Notes under the pieces: generated by a model | The model's database searches: none | Seen by the model: the letters and a program-made list of their open reading frames with translations, nothing else | Told to the model about the DNA's origin: nothing | Translations under genes and position numbers: made by a program | Shown: positions 16,773-24,175 of the stretch, one piece after another | How positions within the stretch are numbered: the stretch's first letter is position 1 | Layout: each line of letters begins with the position of its first letter | DNA from: a virus | Strand: one strand, 5' to 3' | Length of the DNA: 64,000 bases | Virus record (IMG/VR): IMGVR_UViG_3300033145_000529 | Coordinates: 84,198-148,197 of that record

Positions 16773-17568
16773 CATAAGAGAGCATGATAAAGTTGAGTGT
16801 ATTGATTTTGTTCAGGCTCATCATTATTCAAAAGTAATGCCAAAGTTAACTAAACACTATTTAGGTTTGTTCAATGGTGAGGAGCTTGTGGGGGTTGTTA
16901 CGTTAGGATGGGGGACTCAACCATTAGCTACTATTAATAAGCTATTTCCTGGTTACACTACTAAAGATTACTATGAGCTTGGCAAACTATGTGTTCACGA
17001 TAAAATGCCACGCAATACAGAAAGTCAGTATATTTCACTTCTGATTAAATGGTTGAAAGATAACACCGATAAGAAATTGCTTTACACGTTAGCTGATGGG
17101 GTTGTTGGAAAGGTAGGATATGTTTATCAAGCTAGTAATTTCTATTATGGTGGGTTCTTTTGGACTGATGTTTATATCGGGGTAGATGGCGAAAAGATTC
17201 ATCCTAGATCCGCAAGACAATTATGTAAAGAAAATGCTGAATTTGTGGGTAAGGATATGGTGTTCTGGTTAACTCCTGAGTATATGCAGGTGAAGGGGAT
17301 AAGAAGGATAAGAGGAAAGATGTATCGTTATGTTTATCCTCTTAATAAGAAAATTAGAAAAGAAGTAGAGGCAAGAGGATGGAATAGGGAGTATCCTAAA
17401 GATGGCTCATTGGTGTGGAGAGAACAAGTAGCAAAAAATAAGTATGTGGTATTACCTGAAATTCCACAATTTGCATTAGATGTAGTTAATGTTAATGCTA
17501 ACAATGTCAATAGGCATAGGAAGGAGAGGAGAGGACGTGAGAAAAATAATTGGTTACCATTATACTAA
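16762..17568 (+). CDS. Mom-like DNA modification protein, 268 aa
   Basis: AHHYSKVMPKLTKHYLGLF, ELVGVVTLGWGTQPL, ELGKLCVHDKMPRNTESQYI, YTLADGVVGKVGYVYQASNF matches phage Mu Mom-type GNAT proteins (HHYS, LVG-x-V, L-x-V, NTES, GYVYQA-x-NF). Mom modifies adenine in DNA and protects it from restriction. Activity here is inferred from the family. Confidence 0.75.
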   Translation: MVLSIREHDKVECIDFVQAHHYSKVMPKLTKHYLGLFNGEELVGVVTLGWGTQPLATINKLFPGYTTKDYYELGKLCVHDKMPRNTESQYISLLIKWLKDNTDKKLLYTLADGVVGKVGYVYQASNFYYGGFFWTDVYIGVDGEKIHPRSARQLCKENAEFVGKDMVFWLTPEYMQVKGIRRIRGKMYRYVYPLNKKIRKEVEARGWNREYPKDGSLVWREQVAKNKYVVLPEIPQFALDVVNVNANNVNRHRKERRGREKNNWLPLY

Positions 17569-17740
17569 TAAGGAACTTCTTAACTTTTTTGGGATCGGTG
17601 AGGATTACGTTATACGAAGTGTTTTGGTGATAGAGGCAGATGATGATGAATCTGCTTCATATTGGTCAATAGAGGCAACGATTGAGGAAGTACCTAAGCG
17701 AAGGGGGAAGAGTAAGGAGAGGGTATGTTCGGGGCAATAG
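17537..17740 (+). CDS. hypothetical protein, 67 aa
   Basis: The GTG at 17537 follows a strong AAGGAGAGGAGAGG, so it is preferred over the ATG at 17489 inside the Mom-like gene. The peptide (VRKIIGYHYTNKELLNFFGI, then VLVIEADDDESASYWSIEAT) looks like a short strand-rich domain. Not recognised. Confidence 0.6.
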   Translation: MRKIIGYHYTNKELLNFFGIGEDYVIRSVLVIEADDDESASYWSIEATIEEVPKRRGKSKERVCSGQ

Positions 17741-18723
17741 GTACAATAACAGTTCTCTGTTTAGCGTTTGGGTTGGTTGCTTATTTTGCAATTAAGTATA
17801 TTCGTGAAGTTGCGAAGGTAAGAACTATTGAGCAAGAACATCGGATTGACATAAGAGAGCAACGAACAGATGCGGTTAAGAGGAGTCGTTCAGTAATCGA
17901 GGGGCAAGTGGCAGAACAACTTGTACCGCATTTCCCTGAGTGGAAATATGTTCCTTCAGAAGCCAGATTTCTAGCATCACCCCTTGATTACGTTGTTTTC
18001 GAGGGGTTGTCTAAGGATGAAGTAGATAGTATTAAATTTGTTGAAGTTAAAACTGGTAAAGGTAAACCAAACAAACGCCAAATTAGTACGAGAAAAGCGA
18101 TTGAGGATGGTAGAGTAGGTTATGAATTATTAGAGGTAGATATGAATGGCAAACCTGTAAAACAAGATGAAATAGATTTATGGATTGATAGAGCTAGTGT
18201 TGGAAAAACTATTGATGAGGTATCATTAGAATTTGGCAGAAGTACAGCAACAATATATAAGTATGTGCCAAAGGGGGTTTTTAATTCCAGTGGTGGACTG
18301 CGGAATGGTAAGAAGGTAATTTTATCTGACATTGATTCTGCTTATTTGGCTGGTATTATAGATGGGGAAGGTAGTATTGGGTTGTCTAAGTTAAACAGAA
18401 AAGGTAGAACATTTATTAGTCCAGTAATAACTATAACAAACACTAGCAAAAATTTAGTTGATAAAGTGTCATCAATCTATCCTAATGGCACTTGGAGAAC
18501 GAGGCAGAGGTCGTACAAGAATAAACCTATTAACGAATGGGTGTTAAATAAGACTAATAATGTAGCAGATTTGCTTCAACAAATAATACCTCATTTATCT
18601 GCTAAATTAGACAAAGCTAATTTGGTTTTAGATTTTTGTAAATATAGGCAAGAGAAAAAACCCTATTCAGAGATAGATTTGGAGTTTTTCAATAAACTTG
18701 AGGAGATTAAAAATGAGAAATAG
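17725..18723 (+). CDS. Holliday-junction-resolvase-like protein fused to LAGLIDADG
   Basis: N-terminus: one membrane helix (TVLCLAFGLVAYFAIKYI), a charged linker, then SVIEGQVAEQLVPHFPEWKY, ARFLASPLDYVVFEGLSKDE, VEVKTGKGKPNKRQI: the PF10107-type resolvase-related endonuclease with D..E-x-K. At about residue 205 a LAGLIDADG domain follows (YLAGIIDGEGSIGLSK), with WVLN and a C-terminal helix-rich part. There is no stop between them. The homing domain may have inserted near the end of the resolvase gene. Confidence 0.8.
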   Translation: MFGAIGTITVLCLAFGLVAYFAIKYIREVAKVRTIEQEHRIDIREQRTDAVKRSRSVIEGQVAEQLVPHFPEWKYVPSEARFLASPLDYVVFEGLSKDEVDSIKFVEVKTGKGKPNKRQISTRKAIEDGRVGYELLEVDMNGKPVKQDEIDLWIDRASVGKTIDEVSLEFGRSTATIYKYVPKGVFNSSGGLRNGKKVILSDIDSAYLAGIIDGEGSIGLSKLNRKGRTFISPVITITNTSKNLVDKVSSIYPNGTWRTRQRSYKNKPINEWVLNKTNNVADLLQQIIPHLSAKLDKANLVLDFCKYRQEKKPYSEIDLEFFNKLEEIKNEK

Positions 18724-18970
18724 ATGGTTTAGGAGAACATTTGGGATTGGTAGAGGACAAATGGTTATGTTACAAGGGGTAGACCAATTTGGTATGCCGA
18801 GGTGTTCCTTCTCTCAAGGTACAGGCAAAAATCAAGGAGATAAACCAGGGGTGGGTCCTGGTGGCAAGTGTGTTTGTCCCGATTGTGGAGCAAAGGTTGC
18901 ACATACTGTAAATACTCCTTGTAATCAAATGAAATGCCCTAAATGTGGGGCTACTATGACAAGGGAATAA
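18713..18970 (+). CDS. C-terminal zinc-ribbon protein, 86 aa
   Basis: ATG 18713 has GAGGAG upstream. A Gly-rich basic N-terminus leads to PGGKCVCPDCGAKVAHTVNT, PCNQMKCPKCGATMTRE. I recall the same tail (CVCPxCG..H..G.PC....CPKCG..M.RE) in small proteins of anaerobic bacteria and archaea, which hints at an anaerobic host. Function unknown. Confidence 0.65.
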   Translation: MRNRWFRRTFGIGRGQMVMLQGVDQFGMPRCSFSQGTGKNQGDKPGVGPGGKCVCPDCGAKVAHTVNTPCNQMKCPKCGATMTRE

Positions 18971-20323
18971 ATGCTTTATAATTGTGATTGTTTAAAAGGA
19001 ATAAAAACTCTTAATGATAACAGTGTTGACTTAGTAGCCACCGACCCACCTTATGGTATAGGGTTTATGGGTAAGGACTGGGATAAGGCGTTACCTGATA
19101 AAGAGATATGGGCTGAGTGTCTGAGGGTGTTAAAGCCTGGAGCATTTGCCTTTGTAATGAGCATACCGAGAAGCGACTGTCTGAGCAGGATGATTATCAG
19201 CCTAGAGGATGCTGGATTTAGGGTAGACTTCAGTCCGATATATTGGGTTTATGCGTCAGGATTTCCAAAGGCAAAGAATATAGGGAAGGCGGTGGATAAG
19301 AGAATGGGGGCTGAGCGTGAAAGAACCCACCCTGATAATGAAAAGAGGTTTAAGGAATACAAAGAGCAAGACGGTAATGAGCGGAAAACTTTTGGTGAAT
19401 TAGATACTATGCCACTGACACCCCAAGCCAAAGCCCTAGATGGTAGTTATGGTGGGTTTCAACCCAAACCCGCAGTAGAAGTAATAATAGTCTGTATGAA
19501 GCCCTTGTCTGAAAAGACCTTTGTTGACCAATCCCTGAAGAACAGGAAGGGTATAACTTGGCTGGATGATTGTAGGATACCGTACGGTGGTGAAACCCCG
19601 AATATGGGTGGCAGGAAGAATGCCAAGATGGGTGGTGACCAACCCTATGGCTTCAAAATAGAGGGCAGACCTGATACACCAAATACAGTAGGTCGTTTCC
19701 CAGCCAATCTATTAGTCTCAGATGATGTGCTGAATGATGGGGGAGTAACAAGGAGTGGATTTATGAAGGGGAAGCATATAGCACCCAATTCTTATGGTGG
19801 ATTTAACACTCCTACTGAAACTCAGACCTACCCCGATTCAGGCTCATTTTCCCGCTACTTTGATTTAGATAAATGGTGGGAAGAAAGGGTAAAGGAACTC
19901 CCCAAACCTGCTCAACAGACCTTTCCATTTCTAATAGTCCCCAAAGCTAGTAAAAGTGAGAAGAATAGGGGGTTAAAAGGTGGTTCAGGTAGCAATACAT
20001 ATAATCGCAAGTGCCTTAATTGTGGCAAGTGGGAACGCAAACAGGGGTTGTCTGATAACTATACTTGCTATTGCGAGAAGCCAGATTGGGAACAACCATC
20101 GGGCAACAATCATCCCACAGTAAAACCCATCAAACTAATGTCTTACTTAATAACATTAGGCAGTCGTGAAGGTGATATCATTCTAGACCCGTTCTTAGGT
20201 TCAGGAACTACAGCAATTGCTTGTGAGATTGTGGGTCGTGATTGTATCGGTTATGAAATAGATAAAGGCTATTTTGATATAGCGATAAAAAGAGTGGAGG
20301 CATTTAAAAGTGCAAGAAATTAG
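18971..20323 (+). CDS. site-specific DNA methyltransferase (N4/N6, beta type)
   Basis: 450 residues. The catalytic DPPY occurs near residue 28 (VATDPPYGIGFMG) and the SAM-binding motif DPFLGSGTTAIAC is near the C-terminus, the order of beta-class enzymes. A CLNCGKWERKQGL..CYCEKP insert may bind zinc. The target base (N4-C or N6-A) cannot be told from sequence. With the Mom-like genes it may guard phage DNA from restriction. Confidence 0.9.
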   Translation: MLYNCDCLKGIKTLNDNSVDLVATDPPYGIGFMGKDWDKALPDKEIWAECLRVLKPGAFAFVMSIPRSDCLSRMIISLEDAGFRVDFSPIYWVYASGFPKAKNIGKAVDKRMGAERERTHPDNEKRFKEYKEQDGNERKTFGELDTMPLTPQAKALDGSYGGFQPKPAVEVIIVCMKPLSEKTFVDQSLKNRKGITWLDDCRIPYGGETPNMGGRKNAKMGGDQPYGFKIEGRPDTPNTVGRFPANLLVSDDVLNDGGVTRSGFMKGKHIAPNSYGGFNTPTETQTYPDSGSFSRYFDLDKWWEERVKELPKPAQQTFPFLIVPKASKSEKNRGLKGGSGSNTYNRKCLNCGKWERKQGLSDNYTCYCEKPDWEQPSGNNHPTVKPIKLMSYLITLGSREGDIILDPFLGSGTTAIACEIVGRDCIGYEIDKGYFDIAIKRVEAFKSARN

Positions 20324-20747
20324 AGGAGATATTTGGGAACAGCATAAACTTGGAAGATGGGCAATTATCACTACTAATAGTGATGTCAGAAAAGATGGAG
20401 CTTGTATTATGGGGCGTGGTATTGCAAAACAAGCAGCTGAAAGGTTTCCCAATTTACCATATAAGCTTGGTAACGCATTAAAAGCTAGTGGAAATAAGGT
20501 TTATGTCTTTGATGATTTGAAAATAATTACTCTACCTGTTAAGCACCATTGGAGAGGAAAAGCAGATCTTGGTCTTATTGAGAAATCCTTGCAACAGCTT
20601 GTTGCTTGGGTGGATACTCCACCACGAAAGCATGGTAAGTTTTATTTGCCAAGAGCGGGGTGTGGAAACGGTAGTCTTAATTGGTTTGATGTAAAACCGC
20701 TCTACGAGAAGTATTTAGATGATAGGTTTGTAGTAGTGCAACTATGA
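20310..20747 (+). CDS. macro-domain-like protein, 145 aa
   Basis: GTG start. GDIWEQHKLGRWAIITTNSD, then GACIMGRGIAKQAAERFP, and LPRAGCGNGSLNW fit small macro domains (ADP-ribose-binding; N, G-x-MG-x-G, and PR-x-GCG). It could remove ADP-ribose or its 1''-phosphate, the latter made in tRNA repair. Activity is inferred. Confidence 0.75.
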   Translation: MQEIRGDIWEQHKLGRWAIITTNSDVRKDGACIMGRGIAKQAAERFPNLPYKLGNALKASGNKVYVFDDLKIITLPVKHHWRGKADLGLIEKSLQQLVAWVDTPPRKHGKFYLPRAGCGNGSLNWFDVKPLYEKYLDDRFVVVQL

Positions 20748-20759
20748 AAGGTTTAAGAA

Positions 20760-21017
20760 ATGGTTTACGTTAAGATAAACAAATTAGAAGAAGATTTGTG
20801 CCGCAGGGGAGACAAGATGGGGGCGATAAGTTCTATGCTTGCTAGGTTTCATCATCAAATTCAGGCTTCGGGAATATTTAAAGATTTGAAAAAGCACGAA
20901 TCTTATGAGAAACCATCTCTAAAAAGACGTAGGAAAAAGAGAGAAGCGATGCTTCGAAGGATTAGAAAGGAGAGGAAAGATACCTTATATAAAACGGGAA
21001 ATAAGGGAAGAAGTTGA
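20760..21017 (+). CDS. rpsU: ribosomal protein bS21
   Basis: MVYVKINKLEEDLCRRGDKM, then QIQASGIFKDLKKHESYEKP, KRRRKKREAMLRRIRKERK match bS21: a short strand followed by a basic helix with the Y-E-K-P turn. 85 residues versus about 70 in bacteria, with a short tail. bS21 sits near the anti-Shine-Dalgarno, affecting initiation. Phage bS21 homologues are known. With the IF3 C-domain it suggests ribosome reprogramming. Confidence 0.88.
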   Translation: MVYVKINKLEEDLCRRGDKMGAISSMLARFHHQIQASGIFKDLKKHESYEKPSLKRRRKKREAMLRRIRKERKDTLYKTGNKGRS

Positions 21018-21123
21018 CGAGGATGTAGACAACCTGCTTTCGGTGATAAGGAGTGTCAAAGACCCGAACGATACAGTGATTGATGGGATGCAAAACAGTA
21101 AAACAAGATTGTGTAGACTATGA
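20980..21123 (+). CDS. 47-aa protein with apparent AUA start
   Basis: AAGGAGAGG is followed 4 bases later by ATA and the frame (M)PYIKREIREEVDEDVDNLLS. Small phage and bacterial proteins I recall begin MPYIK-x-E-x-R, so translation likely starts at the ATA, where homologues have ATG. It overlaps the last 38 bases of the bS21 gene and the start of an endonuclease VII remnant. It could instead be a start-codon mutant. Confidence 0.4.
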   Translation: MPYIKREIREEVDEDVDNLLSVIRSVKDPNDTVIDGMQNSKTRLCRL

Positions 21124-21250
21124 TAGTGAGACAGGTGAGGTTAGAGGACTGCTGTGCGGTTTTTGCAATGTTGGAATTGGACATCTTAGGCATTCCGCCG
21201 ATTTACTAAAACATGCAATCGAATATTTACAAGGAGAGGAATGTGTATGA
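21083..21250 (+). pseudogene. endonuclease VII remnant
   Basis: A 55-codon frame contains VDYDSETGEVRGLLCGFCN and a helical end, the C-terminal half of T4 endonuclease VII-like recombination nucleases (V-D-H-D-H..TG-x-VRGLLC-x2-CN). The catalytic His is Tyr and the upstream Cys pair is scrambled by a frameshift (TRLCRL in the other frame). Probably inactive. Confidence 0.65.
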
Positions 21251-21446
21251 AATAAGTGGAATTTATGCTGTTAAGTTCTATCCTGACGGTTCATTAAGTA
21301 GGAACAAGAAAGCATTCAAAATGGTAGTCAATTCAGAGCGGGGTGTAATGGCTTTTGTTGATGAACAGAAACCTTTTGAGAGCATTAAAATAAAAGACCC
21401 CGATACTAAAGAGGACTTTACGGAATATTTTTTAGGTACAAAATAA
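21243..21446 (+). CDS. hypothetical protein, 67 aa
   Basis: GTG at 21243 after AAGGAGAGG; the earlier ATG at 21213 lacks a site. Content: strand-rich (ISGIYAVKFYPDGSLSRNKK, ESIKIKDPDTKEDFTEYF). Not recognised. Coupled by TAA/ATG overlap to the next small gene. Confidence 0.6.
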   Translation: MYEISGIYAVKFYPDGSLSRNKKAFKMVVNSERGVMAFVDEQKPFESIKIKDPDTKEDFTEYFLGTK

Positions 21447-21616
21447 TGAAAGACCAGACTGGAAAAGAAATAAAGAGAGATTTTGCTCCCCGTAAAAGAA
21501 ATCCTAGTGATAAGTACAAGGTTAAGATTGTCGAGAAAAAACCTGATTATGATGTAACTAAAGACCCTCAAACTAAAAGACCTATTGTCATTAGAAAGAA
21601 AGGGGATAAGAACTAG
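21446..21616 (+). CDS. basic disordered protein, 56 aa
   Basis: ATG overlaps the previous TAA; its TAG overlaps the next GTG. The sequence is Lys/Arg/Asp/Pro-rich with no predicted core (RDFAPRKRNPSDKYKVKIVE). May bind nucleic acid, but this is only from composition. Confidence 0.5.
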   Translation: MKDQTGKEIKRDFAPRKRNPSDKYKVKIVEKKPDYDVTKDPQTKRPIVIRKKGDKN

Positions 21617-22074
21617 TGAGAATTTCTTTTGACTTAGATGGTGTTATAGCTGACGGGCATCATTGGTTCTTCAGTATTCTAGAACCAATTAGAGGGATTG
21701 ACCGAGAGCGAGCTGAGTATGCAGAGTTGGAATATTATTCATCTCGTCCTTTAAAGTATCATCCTCACTTGTTCTTAGCGTCCGATGATGAGGCTATTAT
21801 TGTTACGGCACGTAAACCGAAAGCACAGGCAGTGACTTGTGCATGGTTGAAGATGTACGGTATTAACTTACCTACCTATTTTGTTGACCCCGATGATTGT
21901 ATAAATTGGGGGTCGTATGACGAAGCAGCAAAAGAGTCTGCAAGGTTAAAGTCAATAGTTATAAAGGAACAAAGGATAGCTGTTCATTTTGATAATAGTC
22001 CAATTTTAGTCGCAACATTAAGAAAAATCCTACCTGGAGTGAGGGTAATTCTAGTTGGTGGGGAAATGTCTTAA
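21616..22074 (+). CDS. HAD-family phosphatase/nucleotidase-like
   Basis: MRISFDLDGVIADG carries the HAD nucleophile D-x-D, VTARKPK is motif II (T-x-R), and VHFDNSPI gives the terminal acidic motif. At 152 residues it is a small-cap HAD, possibly a 5'-nucleotidase or polynucleotide 3'-phosphatase type. Substrate unknown. Confidence 0.75.
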   Translation: MRISFDLDGVIADGHHWFFSILEPIRGIDRERAEYAELEYYSSRPLKYHPHLFLASDDEAIIVTARKPKAQAVTCAWLKMYGINLPTYFVDPDDCINWGSYDEAAKESARLKSIVIKEQRIAVHFDNSPILVATLRKILPGVRVILVGGEMS

Positions 22075-22102
22075 AAATTATTGAAAAAACCTTAAAAAAG
22101 GC

Positions 22103-22131
22103 TTGACAATTCTTGTTTTATATGCTATAAT
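22103..22131 (+). promoter_or_regulatory. sigma70-type promoter P4
   Basis: TTGACA, 17-base spacer ending TATATGC, then TATAAT. Transcription would start near 22138, 11 bases before ATG 22149, leaving a short leader with GAGG. Confidence 0.85.
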
Positions 22132-22148
22132 ACAAGTAGAGGATTAAG

Positions 22149-22283
22149 ATGGCTTATACTCCCCCTCCTGTACCACTAACAAAAGCGGAATTTTACAGAA
22201 AGTGTAAGGAACGACAAACTAAGACAGCATGTAAAGAGTGCGATAGGTGTCCTAGTAGGTTTGTATGCTGGACTATAAAGTAG
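22149..22283 (+). CDS. CRF-tag microprotein, 44 aa
   Basis: A Pro-rich start (MAYTPPPVPLTKAEF) and then CKECDRCPSRFVCWTIK, with the CRF tag at Cys31, 34, 40 forming the C-terminus. It has its own promoter and start site, so the tag can occur with hardly any other domain. It is a minimal member for testing what the tag binds. Confidence 0.75.
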   Translation: MAYTPPPVPLTKAEFYRKCKERQTKTACKECDRCPSRFVCWTIK

Positions 22284-22285
22284 GT

Positions 22286-22554
22286 ATGATAGAATTATTA
22301 GAGAGGGTTCAGAGTCGCTGTTTGTTTATGCATCTGCCGTGCGGTTTAATGTTACAAGCAATACTACTAAAAATGGCAAGGAGTTGAAAAGAAAGTATGC
22401 TCCTAATGAGATAGATTACTTCATGGTATATTGTACAGATTTGGGTAGGATTTTCCTAATATCTGTAAAAGAGGCAACAAGTACGCTTCGGGTGGAAGCA
22501 ACAAAAAATAATCAGGATAAGGGCATTAAAGGGGGCACACGACTACGAATTTAA
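22286..22554 (+). pseudogene. C-terminal half of a PD-(D/E)XK homing-type endonuclease
   Basis: From GTG 22339 the frame reads VRFNVTSNTTKNGKELKRKY, EIDYFMVYCTDLGRIFLISV, RVEATKNNQDKGI: the C-terminal half of the PDDEXK_5 family (IDYF-x-VYC, KNNQ). The preceding segment has ELLERVQ-like pieces in another frame, so the nuclease core is damaged. The matching N-terminal half type lies at 29102. Confidence 0.6.
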
Positions 22555-22561
22555 AGGTTTT

Positions 22562-22635
22562 GGGGGTGTGGTGTAATGGTAACATAGCAATCTGATAAGT
22601 TGCTGTAGGAGGATCAAAACCTCCCATCCCTACCA
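22562..22635 (+). tRNA. tRNA-Ile(GAT)
   Basis: Acceptor GGGGGTG/CATCCCT, anticodon loop CTGATAA, discriminator A and encoded CCA. The T-loop is ATCAAAA instead of TTC-type, slightly unusual. First gene of the main array. Confidence 0.8.
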
Positions 22636-22729
22636 ATTAAAGTGGTGACTTCTTATTTTAAGTGATATTACGAATGCAAAATGTAGGTTGAGAGACTACG
22701 AAATGCACTGTAAAGATAATAAAACATTA

Positions 22730-22801
22730 AGAGGCGTAGCTAACAGGTAAAGCAGTTGGTTTACACCCAACGAAAAAGGAGTTCGAATCTCCTCGCCTCT
22801 A
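22730..22801 (+). tRNA. tRNA-Val(TAC)
   Basis: Acceptor AGAGGCG/CGCCTCT, anticodon loop TTTACAC, T-loop TTCGAAT; no CCA encoded. The 94 bases before it hold no gene I can see. Confidence 0.9.
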
Positions 22802-22861
22802 CCCAAGGTTGAGGTAAGTCACATCCAGGGCATTCTCACCAATAGCTACGGATTTGTACAG

Positions 22862-23053
22862 GTGGTGTCTGTACCAACCTCAACCTCTAGGAAAGTAGAT
22901 TTTGTTCTTTGTTGCATAATACCTCTAGATGTTTGGTATATAATTCCAATTGAAGACCTTGGTAGTAAGCACAATGTTCGTCTCTTTCTTGACATGATTG
23001 ATTCTAAATCTAAGTATTCTAAATATAAAGAAAATTGGGCAGTATTGGAGTAG
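22862..23053 (+). pseudogene. second PD-(D/E)XK endonuclease C-terminal fragment
   Basis: FVLCCIIPLDVWYIIPIEDL..SKSKYSKYKENWAVLE matches the closing part of PDDEXK group I-intron-type endonucleases (DF-x-VAY-x-IP-x-D-x-WY-x-IP, SKSKY..Y-x-E-x-W). The N-terminal catalytic half is absent. Its stop lies 7 bases inside tRNA-Ser. Confidence 0.5.
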
Positions 23054-23134
23054 TGCCTGAGTGGTTTAAGGGGACGGTTTGCTAAACCGTTGGGCGTAAA
23101 TGTCCCGTAAGTTCGAATCTTATCTACTCCGCCA
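23047..23134 (+). tRNA. tRNA-Ser(GCT)
   Basis: Acceptor GGAGTAG/CTACTCC, anticodon loop with GCT, long variable arm, discriminator G and encoded CCA. Normal class II structure. Confidence 0.92.
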
Positions 23135-23144
23135 CATAAAAGGC

Positions 23145-23173
23145 TTGACTTGCTTAAAGGCTTATGATATAAT
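23145..23173 (+). promoter_or_regulatory. sigma70-type promoter P5
   Basis: TTGACT, 17-base spacer ending GGCTTATGA, then TATAAT. The first in-frame ATG of the next gene (23172) overlaps the -10 itself, so the transcript from P5 would lack that start; read-through from the tRNA operon may supply it. Confidence 0.8.
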
Positions 23174-23528
23174 GGAAGAGAAGTGGGTAACTGTCAGCAG
23201 CGAATATCTTAATAGAAAGTCTAAGTATAAGCATTGGGTACTTGGTTGTTGTGTTAAATGTAGAAATATTCAGGTCTACAGAGTTACAGATAGTGTAGTA
23301 GAAGCAAAGAAGTGGTGGGCTGTTGAGAAATGTGATAAGTGTGGAGGTCTTTGTGGTGTTTGTATCTTGAGTAAATACCAAAAACCACCTGGGTTTGCTA
23401 GAAAGTGTAAGAAGTGTAATTTTAGGTTCACTTGTGCTACTATTAGGATAAAGGAAATACCCTCTGTCTTAGTGGGGTTAACGACAGTAAGATTTGAATC
23501 CGAGGATGTTATAAAAGAGGATGTGTAG
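23172..23528 (+). CDS. zinc-site plus CRF-tag protein, 118 aa
   Basis: Contains CCVKCRN, CDKCGGLCGVC and then the CRF tag CKKCNFRFTCAT (Cys79, 82, 88). I take ATG 23172; the longer frame to 23100 runs through tRNA-Ser. The stop TAG at 23526-23528 is supplied by bases 8-10 of tRNA-Lys. Rich in Cys, probably metal binding. Confidence 0.7.
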   Translation: MEEKWVTVSSEYLNRKSKYKHWVLGCCVKCRNIQVYRVTDSVVEAKKWWAVEKCDKCGGLCGVCILSKYQKPPGFARKCKKCNFRFTCATIRIKEIPSVLVGLTTVRFESEDVIKEDV

Positions 23529-23593
23529 CTCGATTTTGGTAGAGCCTCGGTCTTTTAAACCGAACGGTGTGGGTTCGAGTCCCATCACATCCA
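23519..23593 (+). tRNA. tRNA-Lys(TTT)
   Basis: Acceptor GGATGTG/CACATCC, anticodon loop CTTTTAA, T-loop TTCGAGT; discriminator A, no CCA. A protein ATG follows 2 bases later. Confidence 0.92.
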
Positions 23594-23595
23594 CG

Positions 23596-23928
23596 ATGGA
23601 TGAATACAAACATAAACAAGTAAAAATTAAAATACCTCCGTACAATTACTATGGTTATGTTGATGAGGGTATCGTTGATCTTGTGCAGTCTTTGTGGCGA
23701 CAAAAAATTATGACTGGCATGAGTTGCCAAGAGATTGATGGTAACATATGGTTAATGTTTGACTCCAAGAAGGATTTTGTTAAGTTCTTGGGGAAGGTTG
23801 ATTTTGTTGATATAACATTAAGTGATATTAGGTTGCGGAGACGAGATAAACGTATAGCTTATGAGTATGTGTCAGTTAGATTTCCAATTGATTTAAAGAA
23901 TAAAATTAAAAAGAGAATAGATGATTAG
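23596..23928 (+). CDS. hypothetical protein, 110 aa, starting at a tRNA 3' end
   Basis: ATG lies 2 bases after the tRNA-Lys discriminator, with no Shine-Dalgarno, so a leaderless start after tRNA processing is likely. The mixed alpha/beta protein has no recognised family (KIKIPPYNYYGYVDEGIVDL). It ends 3 bases before the next tRNA. Confidence 0.65.
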   Translation: MDEYKHKQVKIKIPPYNYYGYVDEGIVDLVQSLWRQKIMTGMSCQEIDGNIWLMFDSKKDFVKFLGKVDFVDITLSDIRLRRRDKRIAYEYVSVRFPIDLKNKIKKRIDD

Positions 23929-23931
23929 ATT

Positions 23932-24008
23932 GGGTGTGTAGCTAAATTGGTTAAGGCACTGGTCTCTTAAACCAGACATTAAGGGTTCGAGCCCCTTCAC
24001 ACCCACCA
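23932..24008 (+). tRNA. tRNA-Lys(CTT)
   Basis: Acceptor GGGTGTG/CACACCC, anticodon loop CTCTTAA, discriminator A and encoded CCA. Second lysine acceptor. Confidence 0.92.
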
Positions 24009-24091
24009 AAGGACATAAGTAGTTCCTATTAAATAACACAGAGGTCTACTTCGGTAGGCTTCTGTATTGAAAAAAGTACTACTCGTCCTTT
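24008..24091 (+). ncRNA. structured RNA element 1 of a covarying tandem pair
   Basis: AAAGGAC (24008-24014) pairs with GTCCTTT (24085-24091), then AGTAGT (24018-24023) with ACTACT (24078-24083). Inside, a 12-bp hairpin is capped by TTCG. TTCCTATTAAA is unpaired and recurs in the next element. No known class recognised; could be a riboswitch-like leader of the 653-aa gene. Confidence 0.55.
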
Positions 24092-24103
24092 AATAATCGG
24101 TAT

Positions 24104-24160
24104 AATGGCATAAGCAGTTCCTATTAAAAAGTTGATTGAACAAATTTACTGCTCGCCATT
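24104..24160 (+). ncRNA. structured RNA element 2 of a covarying tandem pair
   Basis: AATGGC (24104-24109) pairs with GCCATT (24155-24160) and AGCAGT (24113-24118) with ACTGCT (24148-24153). Compared with element 1 the middle base pair changes T-A to C-G on both strands, a compensated change. It shares the TTCCTATTAAA loop. It lies just before the ATG at 24176; TTCCT could pair with GGGAA in the ribosome-binding region. Confidence 0.55.
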
Positions 24161-24175
24161 TAGGGAAGGGAAAGC

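Noticed and set aside
24067-24106. TATAAT at 24101 as a promoter
   Set aside because: No -35 at proper distance and it lies between paired RNA stems.
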